64,000 bases of DNA, taken from positions 146,501 through 210,500 of the forward strand of contig JAMWET010000949.1 in assembly GCA_024036415.1 (NCBI GenBank), in the 5' to 3' direction. The notes under the pieces are model-generated. The model was not told where the DNA came from and searched no databases. It saw only the letters and a list, made by a program, of their open reading frames with translations. This DNA is from Prochilodus magdalenae. Lineage: Eukaryota > Chordata > Actinopteri > Characiformes > Prochilodontidae. A program made the position numbers and the translations under genes. Of the stretch, positions 1 through 15,125 are shown in pieces (positions within the stretch are counted from its first letter, which is position 1; the number at the start of each line of letters is the position of its first letter).

Positions 1-228
1 GGCCCTTAATCCTCCGGTTATGTTCAACTGTAGGGAACAGCAGTAATATCCCCAGGTCAAACTGTTAGCATGTACAGCTTCATTAATATCAGTTTAATTC
101 AACGTTATTCTAATCAGGGTTTTTATACCTGGTGGTTTTATTATTATTACTTGTGCAGCATGTTTTCTGTCATGAGGGCATGTTGATTAATAACATCAAT
201 AGCATCAGACCAATTTAAATTATTTTAC

Positions 229-337
229 ATGTGCATGTGTGCGTGTGCACGCGTGTGTGCGTGCGTGTGCGTGCGTGCGTGCGTGTGCGCGTGCGTGCGT
301 GTGTGTTTGTGTGTGTGCGTGTGCGCGTGTGCGCGAT

Positions 338-386
<49 letters not shown>

Positions 387-570
387 TTGCGTGTGTGTGT
401 GTGCGTGTGAGTGAGCGCGTGCATGTGTGTGTTTGGGTGCATGTGTGTGTGTGTGCGTGAGTGTGTGTGTGCGCGCGTGCGTGTGTGTGTGCGCCCGCGC
501 GCGCGCGTGTGTGTGTGTGTGCGTGTGCGTGTGCTTGCGTGTGCGTGCGCGTGCGTGTGCGTGCGCGTGC
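229..570. repeat. GT/GC-rich dinucleotide microsatellite (~340 bp)
   Basis: An almost uninterrupted run of alternating purine and pyrimidine, mostly GT steps mixed with GC steps and a few interruptions such as GATT and TTT. Long alternating (GT/GC) tracts can adopt Z-DNA under negative supercoiling; this is known chemistry, not something shown here. Open frames on both strands translate only to Cys/Val/Arg/Ala or His/Thr/Arg repeats and are artefacts. Confidence 0.95.
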
Positions 571-2920
571 TTTAAATGTAAAAGGAAAGTTTCAGTAGAA
601 AAGATCTCATGCACCAAAAATTAAGGATTCGTGCTGCTACCGCTGTCAGCACCATTAATAAACACCAGTGACCCAGATTCATCGACAGCCATGCCTTTGC
701 CATAGCACTGCCTCCAGCGTGGTTTGTGAGTTATGAGCGAATAATGAGCCCTTCCTTTCCTCCTGGATGGATTTCTATTTATAATTCTGGTTCTTGGTTT
801 TATCCGACCAGTGGATCTTGTTTCCGAACTGGGCAGGCTCTTAGAAGTTTTCTAGCAAAGTCTAATCTGGATCTTCTGTTCTTGAGAGTTACCAGTGGTT
901 TGCATCGTGAGCTAAACCCTCTGTATTTACATTTATGAAGTCACCTCTTGATTGTAGACTTTGACAGTGATACACTGACCCCTCTATATGTCCTTGACTT
1001 GACCAGATGCTGTGAAATGGTTTTCCTTCATGGAAAGAATTCAGTAATCATCTACTTTAGTTGTCTTCCGTGATCTTCCAGGCCTTTTGATGTTGCTGAG
1101 CTTGCCAGTGCATTCCTGCCTATTAAGACTGTATCAAATTGTTAAATTGGTAACTCCTAAAGTCTCTGGTGTCTCTCTAATAGAATTGTTTTGTTAGTCA
1201 AATGATTCACTTCATCTACGACCCACGTATTGGAATCAAAGTCAAACTCAACACTTAGAATGAACCCCATACCTTTAATTTTTCTTAATATGTTATAACA
1301 GGAGGTCCAGCCACACCGGACCAATTACTCTCAAGAACAAGAAAATGGGGGAACTTCTCATTTCTAAACTTTTTAATTACATCTGCTACACTTCAGTCAG
1401 GTCTTGACTGCTTTAAAAGGGAAACACTGTGTAGTTGTTGAAATGCTTATGGACTGTAGTAACTTTATATAAATTTATTGGTCTAGTATTTGGTGTGTTA
1501 GTATTTTGCTGTATGGCTTTTCTTTTCAAAAGACGTGCTTTCAGCTTTGTAAAGAAATCTGCAGGGATGTTTTTATACTAATTAAATAGGTTTATATACT
1601 AATTAAAGAATTTATTAGAGCTGTAACAACTTTCCCATAGCTTTCCCACACCTACAAAGGGGTAGACCTATAAAATAAAGAGCACTATAAAGGTTTATGC
1701 AGGTGAGTTGTCCAGCAGTGAATGATTGATTGCTGTAAATGTGAACAGTAATGAACACAAGGGGGCGTCTAATACAGTACTACTGTTCTCTTTCTAGAGC
1801 ATAACCTTCTCAGTAAAGTTAACTAGTGAGTTGTAGGGGTGTAACTACACACATAGATTCAGGTTTGATACCATTTTTGATTTATTAATTTGATTTGAAT
1901 AATGATGTTGAACACATCTTGTTATAGTATTTAGTTTGACATTGATTGGGCAAAACATTTTAGTTTTTAAAATTTGATTTTAGTTTAAAATCATTAACCT
2001 TAAAACATGGTGAAGGTGAGCAGTAAACAATACAATAATAAACAACAGTTTCTAAATTATATACATATGGAGCATAAACTGTATCCTATCTTTAAAGGTC
2101 AAGGGTTAAAACCAACTTGCAAAATACGGGTGGTCCTGCGGGATTTGCAGCCCTTTACTTAACTTCTTGATGTCTTAAACACAAATTACAAGGGGTTCCT
2201 TGAAATAAGCATCTAAGAGCTTCTGTCATTGGTATTCGTACTAGAGCTGCAGTGCTGATCTGCCTCTGAGTGGCACTGCAGCAAATTGGTTCACCCAGTC
2301 GTCCCTTCATAGACTAGCAACTGTAACTGTGCCTGGGATACCTCTGAAATACATACAGTACGCCGAGTAAGCTTATTTGTACACTAATTTGCACATCAAG
2401 AATGTGGTGGAAAGAGTGATCTGTTACTCATTTCTCAAACCGAAGAAAGAAGAGGAGATGAGTAAGATCTTGGTTGATGTGTGGAAGTCCTACCAGACCA
2501 GAACAGAGCACTTTCAGAAGAACTGTTTAACCAAACATTTTGTTGCCATTGAAACTTGCATCAAAGCCCCTATGGTGAATGAGTCAGCAGCCTATCAAAG
2601 CTGGAGTAGCCAGCCAACATGGAACCCCCTGAATAACAAGGAATATTCACACACTGGCTAAATCTTCACTCCATTCAACATAAAAAAAAAAAAGAAATAA
2701 AAAGACTCAAAAGTTGGAATGGCAATGTGTAGAAGTGTCAGCACCATGTGTGCAATACACACAGTTCAATTAATGTTAAAATGATCCATAAGTCCATGAG
2801 GTTCTATATAAGCAAATGTAAATAGAATTCATATATAATAAACATCATGTAACATTTTTTTACCTTCAGTATTAGTCTTACACGGATCTATCAGCAGCCC
2901 TACAGTTCTAATTATTATAG
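571..2920. other. Intergenic stretch, no gene recognised
   Basis: No exon with conserved protein and matching splice sites was found. The only open frame of note (about 2377-2661, + strand) has no recognisable motif. Part of this stretch (about 2160-2475) resembles a diverged sequence at about 51020-51310, including the shared phrases 'ctagagctgca' and 'actcatttctcaaac'. The open frame therefore probably belongs to a dispersed repeat rather than a host gene. Confidence 0.5.
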
Positions 2921-2949
2921 GCTTTTGTACTTAATGGGTTCACTTACAA

Positions 2950-3235
2950 TTGAAGAAAAAGAAGAAGAAAGCAGAAAAGGAAGAAGAGAAAGAAGAAGAT
3001 GGAGGTGGAGGAAGAGAAATAAAACAGAAGAAAAAGAAGTAGTTGATGATAGGGAAGAAGATTATGGAGATAATTATGAAGATGATGATGATTCAGATGA
3101 CAAAGAGCAGGAAGAAAAAAAGAATAAGAAGAAGAACAAAGAAGATAAAAAAAGAAGAGAAGGAAGAAAGAGAAAGAAAGAAGAGGAAGAGAAGCAAAGA
3201 AGCAGATGAAAAAGAAGATGATGTTGATGAGGATG
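2950..3235. repeat. Purine-rich (GAA/AGA) low-complexity lead-in
   Basis: A strand-asymmetric A/G-rich block of GAA, AAG and AGA triplets that grades into the GAT array. It translates to Lys/Glu/Arg-rich peptide in one frame, but there is no splice context, signal or conserved domain, so coding is unlikely. Long purine/pyrimidine mirror tracts of this kind can form triplex DNA (general knowledge). Confidence 0.8.
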
Positions 3236-3285
3236 TAGGTGATTATAATGATGATGATGATGATGATGAAGGAGATTATGATAAA

Positions 3286-3317
<32 letters not shown>

Positions 3318-3386
3318 GAGAAGAAGATTATGATAAAGATGATGATGATGATGATGATGATGATGAGAGAAGAAGATTATGATAAA

Positions 3387-3421
<35 letters not shown>

Positions 3422-3522
3422 GAAGGAAATTATGATAAAGATGATGATGATGATGATGAGAGAAGGAGATTATGATAAAGATGATGATGATGATGATGAT
3501 GAGAGAAGGAGATTATGATAAA

Positions 3523-3554
<32 letters not shown>

Positions 3555-3574
3555 GAGAAGGAGATTATGATAAA

Positions 3575-3616
<42 letters not shown>

Positions 3617-3725
3617 AAAGGAGATTATGATAAAGATGATGATGATGATGATGATGATGAAGGAGATTATGATAAAGATGATGATGATGATGATGATGAT
3701 GATGAGAGAAGGAGATTATGATAAA

Positions 3726-3784
<59 letters not shown>

Positions 3785-4078
3785 GAGAAGAAGATTATGA
3801 TAAAGATGATGATGATGATGATGATGATGATGAGAGAAGGAGATTATGATAAAGATGATGATGATGATGAAGGAGATTATGATAAAGATGATGATGATGA
3901 AGATGATGATAAAAGAGATTATGATAAAGATGATGATGATGAAGGAGATTATGATAAAGATGATGATGAAGATGATGATAAAGGAGATTATGATAAAGAT
4001 GATGATGATGATGATGATGATGAAGGAGATTATGATAAAGATGATGATGAAGATGACGATAAAGGAGATTATGATAAA

Positions 4079-4111
<33 letters not shown>

Positions 4112-4208
4112 GGAGATTATGATAAAGATTATGATGATGATGATGATGATGAAGGAGATTATGATAAAGATGATGATGATGATGATGAGAGAAGAAGATT
4201 ATGATAAA

Positions 4209-4249
<41 letters not shown>

Positions 4250-4269
4250 GAGAAGGAGATTATGATAAA

Positions 4270-4308
<39 letters not shown>

Positions 4309-4443
4309 GAAGATTATGATAAAGATGATGATGATGATGATGATGATAAAAGAGATTATGATAAAGATGATGATGATGATGATGATGATGAAGGAGATTA
4401 TGATAAAGATGGTGATGATGATAAAGGAGATTATGATAAAGAC

Positions 4444-4494
<51 letters not shown>

Positions 4495-4705
4495 GGAGAT
4501 TATGATAAAGATTATGATGATGATAAAGGAGATTATGATAAAGATGATGATGATGATGATGAAGGAGATTATGATAAAGATGATGATGATGATGATGATG
4601 AAGGAGATTATGATAAAGATGATGATGATGATGATAAAGGAGATTATGATAAAGATGATGATGATGATGATGATGATGATAATGAAGGAGATTATGATAA
4701 AGATT

Positions 4706-4744
<39 letters not shown>

Positions 4745-5584
4745 ATGAAGGAGATTATGATAAAGATTATGATGATGATGATGATGATGATGATGATTAT
4801 GAAGGAGATTATGATAGATTATGATGATGATGATGATGATGATGATGAAGGAGATTATGATAAAGATTATGATGATGATAAAGATGATGATGATGATGGT
4901 GATGGTGATGAAGGAGATTATGATATGATGATGATGATGATGATGATGATGGAGGAGATTATGATAAAGATGATGGTGATGATGATGATGATGATGATGA
5001 GAGAAAGAGATTATGATAAAGATGATGATGATGATGATGATGAAGGAGATTATGATAAAGATGAAGATGATGATAAAAGAGATTATGATAAAGATGATGA
5101 TGATGAAGGAGATTATGATAAAGATGATGATGAAGATGATGATAAAGGAGATTATGATAAAGATGATGATGATGATGATGATGAAGGAGATTATGATAAA
5201 GATGATGATGATGATGATGATGATGAGAGAAGGAGATTATGATAAAGATGATGATGATGATGATGATGATGATGAAGGAGATTATGATAAAGATGATGAT
5301 GATGATGATGAGAGAAGGAGATTATGATAAAGATGATGATGAAGATGATGACGAAGATGATTATGAAGGAGATTATGATAAAGATGATGATGATGATGAT
5401 GACGAAGATGATTATGATAAAGATGATGATGATGATGATGATGATGATGAAGGAGATTATGATAAAGATTATGATGATGATGATGATGATGAAGGAGATT
5501 ATGATAAAGATTATGATGATGATGATGATGATGAGAGAAGGAGATTATGATAAAGATGATGATGATGAAGGAGATTATGATAAA

Positions 5585-5616
<32 letters not shown>

Positions 5617-5878
5617 GAGAAGGAGATTATGATAAAGATGATGATGATGATGATGATGAGAGAAGGAGATTATGATAAAGATGATGATGATGAAGATGAT
5701 GATAAAAGAGATTATGATAAAGATGATGATGATGAAGGAGATTATGATAAAGATGATGATGAAGATGATGATAAAGGAGATTATGATAAAGATGATGATG
5801 ATGATGATGATGATGAAGGAGATTATGATAAAGATGATGATGATGATGATGATGATGAGAGAAGGAGATTATGATAAA

Positions 5879-5917
<39 letters not shown>

Positions 5918-5932
5918 GGAGATTATGATAAA

Positions 5933-5970
<38 letters not shown>

Positions 5971-6079
5971 GAGAAGGAGATTATGATAAAGATGATGATG
6001 ATGATGATGAGAGAAGAAGATTATGATAAAGATGATGATGATGATGATGATGATGATGAGAGAAGGAGATTATGATAAA

Positions 6080-6121
<42 letters not shown>

Positions 6122-6172
6122 GAAGATTATGATAAAGATGGTGATGATGATAAAGGAGATTATGATAAAGAC

Positions 6173-6226
<54 letters not shown>

Positions 6227-6397
6227 GGAGATTATGATAAAGATGATGATGATGATAAAGGAGATTATGATAAAGATGATGATGATGATGATGAAGGAGA
6301 TTATGATAAAGATTATGATGATGATTATGATGATGATGATGATGATGAAGGAGATTATGATAAAGATGATGATGATGATAAAGGAGATTATGATAAA

Positions 6398-6442
<45 letters not shown>

Positions 6443-6467
6443 AATGAAGGAGATTATGATAAAGATT

Positions 6468-6509
<42 letters not shown>

Positions 6510-6593
6510 ATGAAGGAGATTATGATAAAGATTATGATGATGATGATGATGATGATGATGATTATGAAGGAGATTATGATAGATTATGATAAA

Positions 6594-6626
<33 letters not shown>

Positions 6627-6830
6627 GGAGATTATGATAAAGATTTTGATGATGATAAAGATGATGATGATGATGGTGATGGTGATGAAGGAGATTATGA
6701 TATGATGATGATGATGATGATGATGGAGGAGATTATGATAAAGATGATGGTGATGATGATGATGATGATGATGAGAGAAGGAGATTATGATAAAGATGAT
6801 GATGATGATGATGAAGGAGATTATGATAAA

Positions 6831-6890
<60 letters not shown>

Positions 6891-7154
6891 GGAGATTATG
6901 ATAAAGATGATGATGAAGATGATGATAAAGGAGATTATGATAAAGATGATGATGATGATGATGATGAAGGAGATTATGATAAAGATGATGATGATGATGA
7001 TGAGAGAAGGAGATTATGATAAAGATGATGATGATGATGATGATGATGATGAAGGAGATTATGATAAAGATGATGATGATGATGATGATGATGAGAGAAG
7101 GAGATTATGATAAAGATGATGATGATGATGATGAGAGAAGAAGATTATGATAAA

Positions 7155-7186
<32 letters not shown>

Positions 7187-7206
7187 GAGAAGGAGATTAT
7201 GATAAA

Positions 7207-7239
<33 letters not shown>

Positions 7240-7449
7240 GATTATGATAAAGATGATGATGATGATGATAAAAGAGATTATGATAAAGATGATGATGATG
7301 ATGATGATGATGAAGGAGATTATGATAAAGATGATGATGATGATGATGATGATGATAAAAGAGATTATGATAAAGATGATGATGATGATGATGATGAAGG
7401 AGATTATGATAAAGATGGTGATGATGATAAAGGAGATTATGATAAAGAC

Positions 7450-7485
<36 letters not shown>

Positions 7486-7815
7486 GGAGATTATGATAAA
7501 GATGATGATGATGATAAAGGAGATTATGATAAAGATGATGATGATGATGATGATGTTGATGAAGGAGATTATGATAAAGATTATGATGATGATTATGATG
7601 ATGATGATGATGATGAAGGAGATTATGATAAAGATGATGATGATGATGATAAAGGATGGATGGATGATGATGATGATGATGATGATAATGAAGGATTATG
7701 ATAAATATGATGATGATGATGATTGATGATGATGATGATTATGAAGGAGATTATGAAAGATTTGATGATGAAGATTATGATGATGATGATGATAAAGATT
7801 ATGATGATGAAGATT

Positions 7816-7859
<44 letters not shown>

Positions 7860-8090
7860 GGAGATTATGATAAAGATTATGATGATGATAAAGATGATGA
7901 TGATGGTGATGGTGATGAAGGAGATTATGATAAAGATGATGGTGATGATGATGATGATGATGATGAGAGAAGGAGATTATGATAAAGATGATGATGATGA
8001 TGATGAGAGAAAGAGATTATGATAAAGATGATGATGATGATGATGATGAAGGAGATTATGATAAAGATGATGATGATGATAAAGGAGATT

Positions 8091-8125
<35 letters not shown>

Positions 8126-8140
8126 GGAGATTATGATAAA

Positions 8141-8182
<42 letters not shown>

Positions 8183-8230
8183 GGAGATTATGATAAAGAT
8201 GATGATGATGATAAAGGAGATTATGATAAA

Positions 8231-8266
<36 letters not shown>

Positions 8267-8371
8267 GGAGATTATGATAAAGATTATGATGATGATTATG
8301 ATGATGATGATGATGATGAAGGAGATTATGATAAAGATGATGATGATGATGATAAAGGAGATTATGATAAA

Positions 8372-8404
<33 letters not shown>

Positions 8405-8423
8405 GGAGATTATGATAAAGATT

Positions 8424-8462
<39 letters not shown>

Positions 8463-8486
8463 ATGAAGGAGATTATGATAAAGATT

Positions 8487-8540
<54 letters not shown>

Positions 8541-8562
8541 ATGAAGGAGATTATGATAGAAT

Positions 8563-8606
<44 letters not shown>

Positions 8607-8812
8607 GGAGATTATGATAAAGATTATGATGATGATAAAGATGATGATGATGATGATGATGGTGATGAAGGAGATTATGATATGATGATGATGATGATGA
8701 TGATGATGGAGGAGATTATGATAAAGATGATGGTGATGATGATGATGATGATGAAGAAGGAGATTATGATAAAGATGATGATGATGATGATGATGAAGGA
8801 GATTATGATAAA

Positions 8813-8866
<54 letters not shown>

Positions 8867-8902
8867 AAAGGTAATTATGATGATGATGATGATGATGATG
8901 GT
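3236..8902. repeat. Giant GAT-triplet array with interspersed GGAGATTATGATAAA units
   Basis: About 5.7 kb of (GAT)n runs, each run from about 3 to 19 triplets, punctuated by the linker GGAGATTATGATAAA. The linker is preceded either by GAA (keeps a 3-base register) or by GAGAGAA (shifts register by one base). + strand frames read as Asp runs with EGDYDK, as Met runs with KEIMIK, or as stops, and each frame-shifting linker ends an open frame. This is a microsatellite/minisatellite composite, not a gene. Landmark variants recur at irregular distances: GATGGTGATGATGATAAAGG near 4408, 6137 and 7414; GATGGTGATGGTGATG near 4895, 6672 and 7905, with a GATGATGATGGTGATG variant near 8655. Larger blocks have therefore been copied inside the array. 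Confidence 0.97.
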
Positions 8903-9062
8903 TTGATGTGTAGCGGTTCAGAATTAGGACTGTGCATTGGGAAGAACTTTTACGTTTACTAAAGCTAATGCTGACTTAAGTGTGTATGTGTACATATATA
9001 ATTATTATTTATTTAGTCTCATATCATATAGTGTCTATTTAATCAGCGTCACTTACCACATA

Positions 9063-9350
9063 GATGCACTTTGTAGTTCTACAATAACAGACTGCAGTCC
9101 ATCTGATTCTTTGCATACTGTTAACCTCCTTTCACCCTGTTCTTCAATGGTCAGGACCCCCACAGGACCACCACAGAGCAGGTATTATGTGGGTGGAGTT
9201 CTTAAACACTTCCAACCAAAACTATCCAGCCGTCCTGTGTGTAGCATCCTGTGACCACTGATGAAGGACTAGAGGACGATCTCCACAAACTGAGCAGTAA
9301 CAGACGAGCTATCGTCTCTGACTGTACGTCTACAAGGTACAACGCCCCCT
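9063..9350 (+). repeat. Dispersed foldback-type repeat, internally deleted copy A
   Basis: This matches, with divergence, the better-preserved copy at 43868-44480. Shared segments include 'gatgcact.tgtagtt', 'aggaccaccacagagcagg', 'aaaactatccagcc' and 'cctgtgaccactgatgaag'. The central part present in the other copy (the dimeric 'cattctcagcactgc' segment) and the right inverted arm are missing here. It is a non-coding repeat; the short open frames over it are not genes. Confidence 0.75.
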
Positions 9351-9477
9351 GCATCGTCCCCCACTCCCACCTGTCCCCCGCCACCCACAGCATTGAGTTG
9401 TGGAGCCGTGAAACTGTGTGCTGTGTTGGACTGCCATTTCAGGTCCAGAACTGAACATCATCTACTCCAGTCAATGT

Positions 9478-9690
9478 AGAATTAATTGTATAGTACCTTT
9501 TACAACAGCTGTTGTCACAAAGCAGCTCTACAAAGAATTCCGGTTCAACCCCCCAGTGAGCAAGCCAAGAACGACCATGGCCAGGAAAAACTCAGAGCAA
9601 GAAGGAGATACCCAGAGAGAAACCAAGACTCAAACGGGGAACCCATTCTCCTCTGGTCAACACCGGGTAGCAAAACAAGCAGAATCTAAT
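9478..9690 (+). repeat. Probable dispersed repeat (fish-wide family, class unassigned)
   Basis: The segment with 'gttgtcacaaagcagctc', 'gtgagcaagccaagaac', 'ccaggaaaaactcagag' and 'accaagactcaaacggg' looks like a family I recognise as repeated in many teleost genomes. I cannot assign the class (it may be a retrotransposon 3' region). An open frame across it (9418-9771) has no domain and is rejected as a gene. Confidence 0.5.
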
Positions 9691-9849
9691 GCTCTTGTAG
9701 CAGAAAGCAATCAAACGCCAATCAAATTAGAGCTAGATCATGACCCCACCACCTTAAACAGACAATACTGAAATCCTTCCCCAGTTACTCGATACAGATA
9801 CAGAGATCTCCAGAGTAATAGAACTATAGACTTGACCAGAAGTGACCGG

Positions 9850-11735
<1,886 letters not shown>

Positions 11736-12559
11736 TTTTACAGATTTCTTTGAAAAGCTTCAACATGATATTGAGTATAATATAATATTTACTTACTGAT
11801 ACTGTATTTAGGTTTGATATTAAGTTGTGTTGTTGCATTTTCTGTTACACATATACTGTTTCCTTACCCGAAATTTAATACATACATACAGTAGTGCAGA
11901 ATTAAGACATTTTTAAACATTTTATTTTTTGTCATTGTATTTAAAGAACCCCACTGATTGCTCTTATTTGAGATCACTTTGGCTGTTCTCTCTTACCTGT
12001 AAGAATACGTCACTGTCTAAACGTTTTTTTTTCCGCATATTTTGAGCTCAGCAGCTGCTTTGTGGATTAAAGCTGACCGCACCAACAGAAAAGGTGCGAA
12101 ACTGCTTCAAATGAAATCTGTAAAAACTCCCACTGAAGTAAAGTGCTTTTTCTTAAAAGCTACTATTTTGACTTACCATTTATGGGACGTCTGTTTAAAC
12201 TAGGAGAGCAACATTATACATACGTAAGATGTGAAAAATGATTTTGTTGGTATTCTTGTATGCACTGTAAGAATCTTGTATAAATCACAGAAATACAGTG
12301 TGAGCAATGTGAGCAACAAAAATACAAATAGACTAAATCTGTATCGGCAGATGGTTGCCAAAGTTGAATCCCCTTCCTTCAGTCTTTGGCTGGATAAATG
12401 GAAAAAACCCAAAAGCCCCCCTTATTAGGGTGTGGTGGGTGTGTCAGCCCCCTTGGGATTTGGTTATATGCATACCCTAAAAGCTATAGATCAAGTTTGG
12501 TGGCTCTAGTGTGAAAACAGGAAGAGTTTAATAATCAGGCAGAAAGTAGTAGAGTATTA

Positions 12560-12665
12560 AGATAAGATAAGATAACACTTTATTGATCCCGAAGGAAATT
12601 GCAGTGTCACAGTTCTGTACATATTGCGCAAGTAAGACATACATTATTACAATAAAAAGGGCAGA
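12560..12665 (+). repeat. Non-LTR retrotransposon 3' tail (Rex/CR1-like)
   Basis: The sequence 'acactttattgatcccgaag' followed by 'gaaattgcagtgtcac' resembles the 3' end seen in many fish LINE fragments. It abuts a short (GATAA)n run at 12560-12576, consistent with the simple-repeat terminus of a 5'-truncated insertion read on the opposite strand. No reverse transcriptase remains. Confidence 0.6.
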
Positions 12666-12669
12666 GGTT

Positions 12670-14560
12670 ACAGAAGAGCTATTAATCACAAAATGGCATA
12701 AATTAAAATAACAGAAGAGTCTATGTGCATATAAAAGTGTTCTATGTAGTATGTACATACATTAATCAGAATAAATAAATAGAGCTGACTTAAGGAGATT
12801 TGTCTATATACATAAATGTGCATGTATAAGACATTACCTATAACATAATAAATAGAAAAGCATGTACAGACATTAACCGAGCAGCATAAGTAATATTAAA
12901 GTGGAACACAGCATGGATGAATGGCCACAACAGGACACGTGGTAACGCACTGTTGCTGGTGTTGGCCTGGAACGAGTATAACGACTGAATATATTTCTTC
13001 ACATGGTTGTTTACTTATAGTGGAATAAGAAGCTTTATTTCAAAGTATTTCCTACTACTTTAAACGGATAAAAATGGGAACAGTTCGAAAGAAGTCTGGC
13101 ATTTCAAGCATTCTATGGACGTGGGGGAAACAAGGGATTCGATATTTTACCCCGATTTCCCTCTTTTCCTTTTATTCCAATCCACACAAAACCCAATTTC
13201 CATTTTTTCTTATTTTCTCCAGCTTATAAGAGTCTTCAAGTCAGAGCCCCTGGATTTGGAGCGTAGCCCAAGGCTATTCGTACTCAGGCATGCGCACACG
13301 TCCCCTTCCATCCTTTCTTTGTTTGTTCCTCTTTTATCCACACACCCGTATTGTGTTTTGTGCTCCCGAAGGTTTCAAATGAGAGCCACCAAACCTGAAA
13401 AGCTTTCTTCTACACTGCTCGTCTACTACCAGTCTGATCACACTTTCCTTTCCCGAGCTGAAACTGGAGTGCATACTGGAGAATGACTGGAGCAGTAATG
13501 CAATGATAAACGTGGATGAAGAGTCCTAAAGGTTTGTAGAGGCAAACTGTCAATACACTCTTGAGGAAGATAATCTACATCCCTGTGCAAGTCACCAGCA
13601 ACTTGTATAGATGAGATAAGGCTGACGCCAGATGTGATGGCAAATCACTCAGGCACACATACCAGTAACTTTCCCTTCACGCATGAGAATGTCATGCACC
13701 TAGTTCAGGAAATTTCCACTCTCAGCTCAAGCAAATGAGATCTGGTGGAGGCTGACACACAACAAGATGAAGATCAAATGAAAAATTAAAAATAGAAAAC
13801 AAAGACAAATTGCATGTAATATGCAAATATAATAAACACCTTACTCATTAAGAATTTAATATTTCACATTTTCACATGTAATAATAACTTGAAAAATGAA
13901 TTCTATATTATGAAAATGATGTCAAATAACAAACAAAAAAAGCTTTTTAATTATTAATTTATGGCTGTCAAGTTACCTATCTCAGCATTTAGATTTCAGT
14001 TTTGAAATGTGATGAATTCTGATTTCCTAACTTCCTCAAAGCTACTCAGCTTTCATTCTGATATTCCTATTAAATTCTGTCATCATTCTTTTTCTTATTT
14101 GTCTATATTTTCTAGTTTACAGCTTTCTAGGGTCCTGCTATTTCTCTGTATATTATAGCAGTCCGTAGAAAAACATGTATGTCCATTTTGTCAATGATTT
14201 GAATCATTTGAACACAGCAGCTGCCATTTACATTGGGTAAAAAGTTCATGATGAATGGACTAACAGAAATGGCTCAATACTGCTTTGAAAAAAGTCTGGT
14301 TCCATTACATTAAAGTTACATTAGGTAAGCATTTTGAAGATACTTGTTATTCTTTGGTCAGTGATGAAATCTATCTATTCATATTTATATCCATATGTCT
14401 ATATTCAGTGTACTTATGTGATTGGTTTATCTATTATAAATGCACTATGTTCCAAAAAGGGCTACTGTTCCAACGTGATCCTGTTAGAGACAGAGAGAGA
14501 GAGATTTAGGCCCAATGGCTCATTTCCCTAAGTGCCAAAGTACTAGTAGGAGGAGCCTTG
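12670..14560. other. Intergenic stretch, nothing recognised
   Basis: AT-rich DNA with no exon, domain or clear repeat. The 123-codon open frame at 13115-13486 has no recognisable motif and no splice context. Confidence 0.4.
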
Positions 14561-14575
14561 CTTTCACAAGTCGTC

Positions 14576-14683
14576 TATAAAGCCTCCACTCAGATTGAAT
14601 TTTTCTGCACAGCTGCTGGTTACTGGAGGAACTTGCAGAAATTAAAACTGGCCCTATTTATGCCGGGAACACAAATCTCAGAG
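14576..14683 (+). promoter_or_regulatory. Candidate TATA promoter and non-coding first exon of the urea transporter
   Basis: TATAAAG at 14576-14582 is followed about 100 bases later by a consensus splice donor (CTCAGAG|gtatgc, donor at 14684); an alternative donor CTTCAAG|gtaaga lies at 14845. The coding start of the urea transporter sits 15 bases after a plausible 3' splice site (ag at 15905-15906), which implies an upstream untranslated exon. The pairing of this exon with the gene is inference; no transcript is visible. Confidence 0.25.
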
Positions 14684-15125
14684 GTATGCAAATTTCTACT
14701 TTTCTCTGAATTGATTTATGCCTCCTTTATTTATTTATCACAGCTCTTCATCACAGTTCACTGCAGCCTTCCTAAATTCTGCTACAGGGTATTCCAGCGA
14801 ATATCACGAATCTCTTTTGTACATCCGCACCTGGGCACTTCAAGGTAAGAGGACTAATCAGCAAACCGTTTCTGTTTAAAATGTAAAATCATAAAGAGAT
14901 TTCATGATAATGTACCACAATATCAGTCACAGCAGGTAAACTTCATGTACTGGATGTATAAGCCTACAGAAGCAAAAACTGGACTGCTGGTCTGGTTTCG
15001 TTAACAGTTAGAACCTGCAGGACTCCAGCATTTACTGTTACATGAGTTACTCTAAGAACATGTGCAGACACATGCAGGCCTGAGGGCAAAGCAACCAAAT
15101 GGGTGAAGCACTACACAGACGCAGC

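Noticed and set aside
215..624. Cys/Val and His/Thr repeat open frames
   Set aside because: Translations of the GT/GC dinucleotide tract in several frames on both strands, not proteins.
2925..8906. More than twenty Asp-, Met- or Lys/Glu-rich open frames on the + strand, up to 326 codons
   Set aside because: They are products of the GAT triplet array and its purine lead-in. No initiation context, splice structure or conserved domain was seen, and neighbouring frames overlap each other throughout.
13115..13486. 123-codon + strand open frame
   Set aside because: No recognisable motif, no splice context and no repeat relation; insufficient to call a gene.
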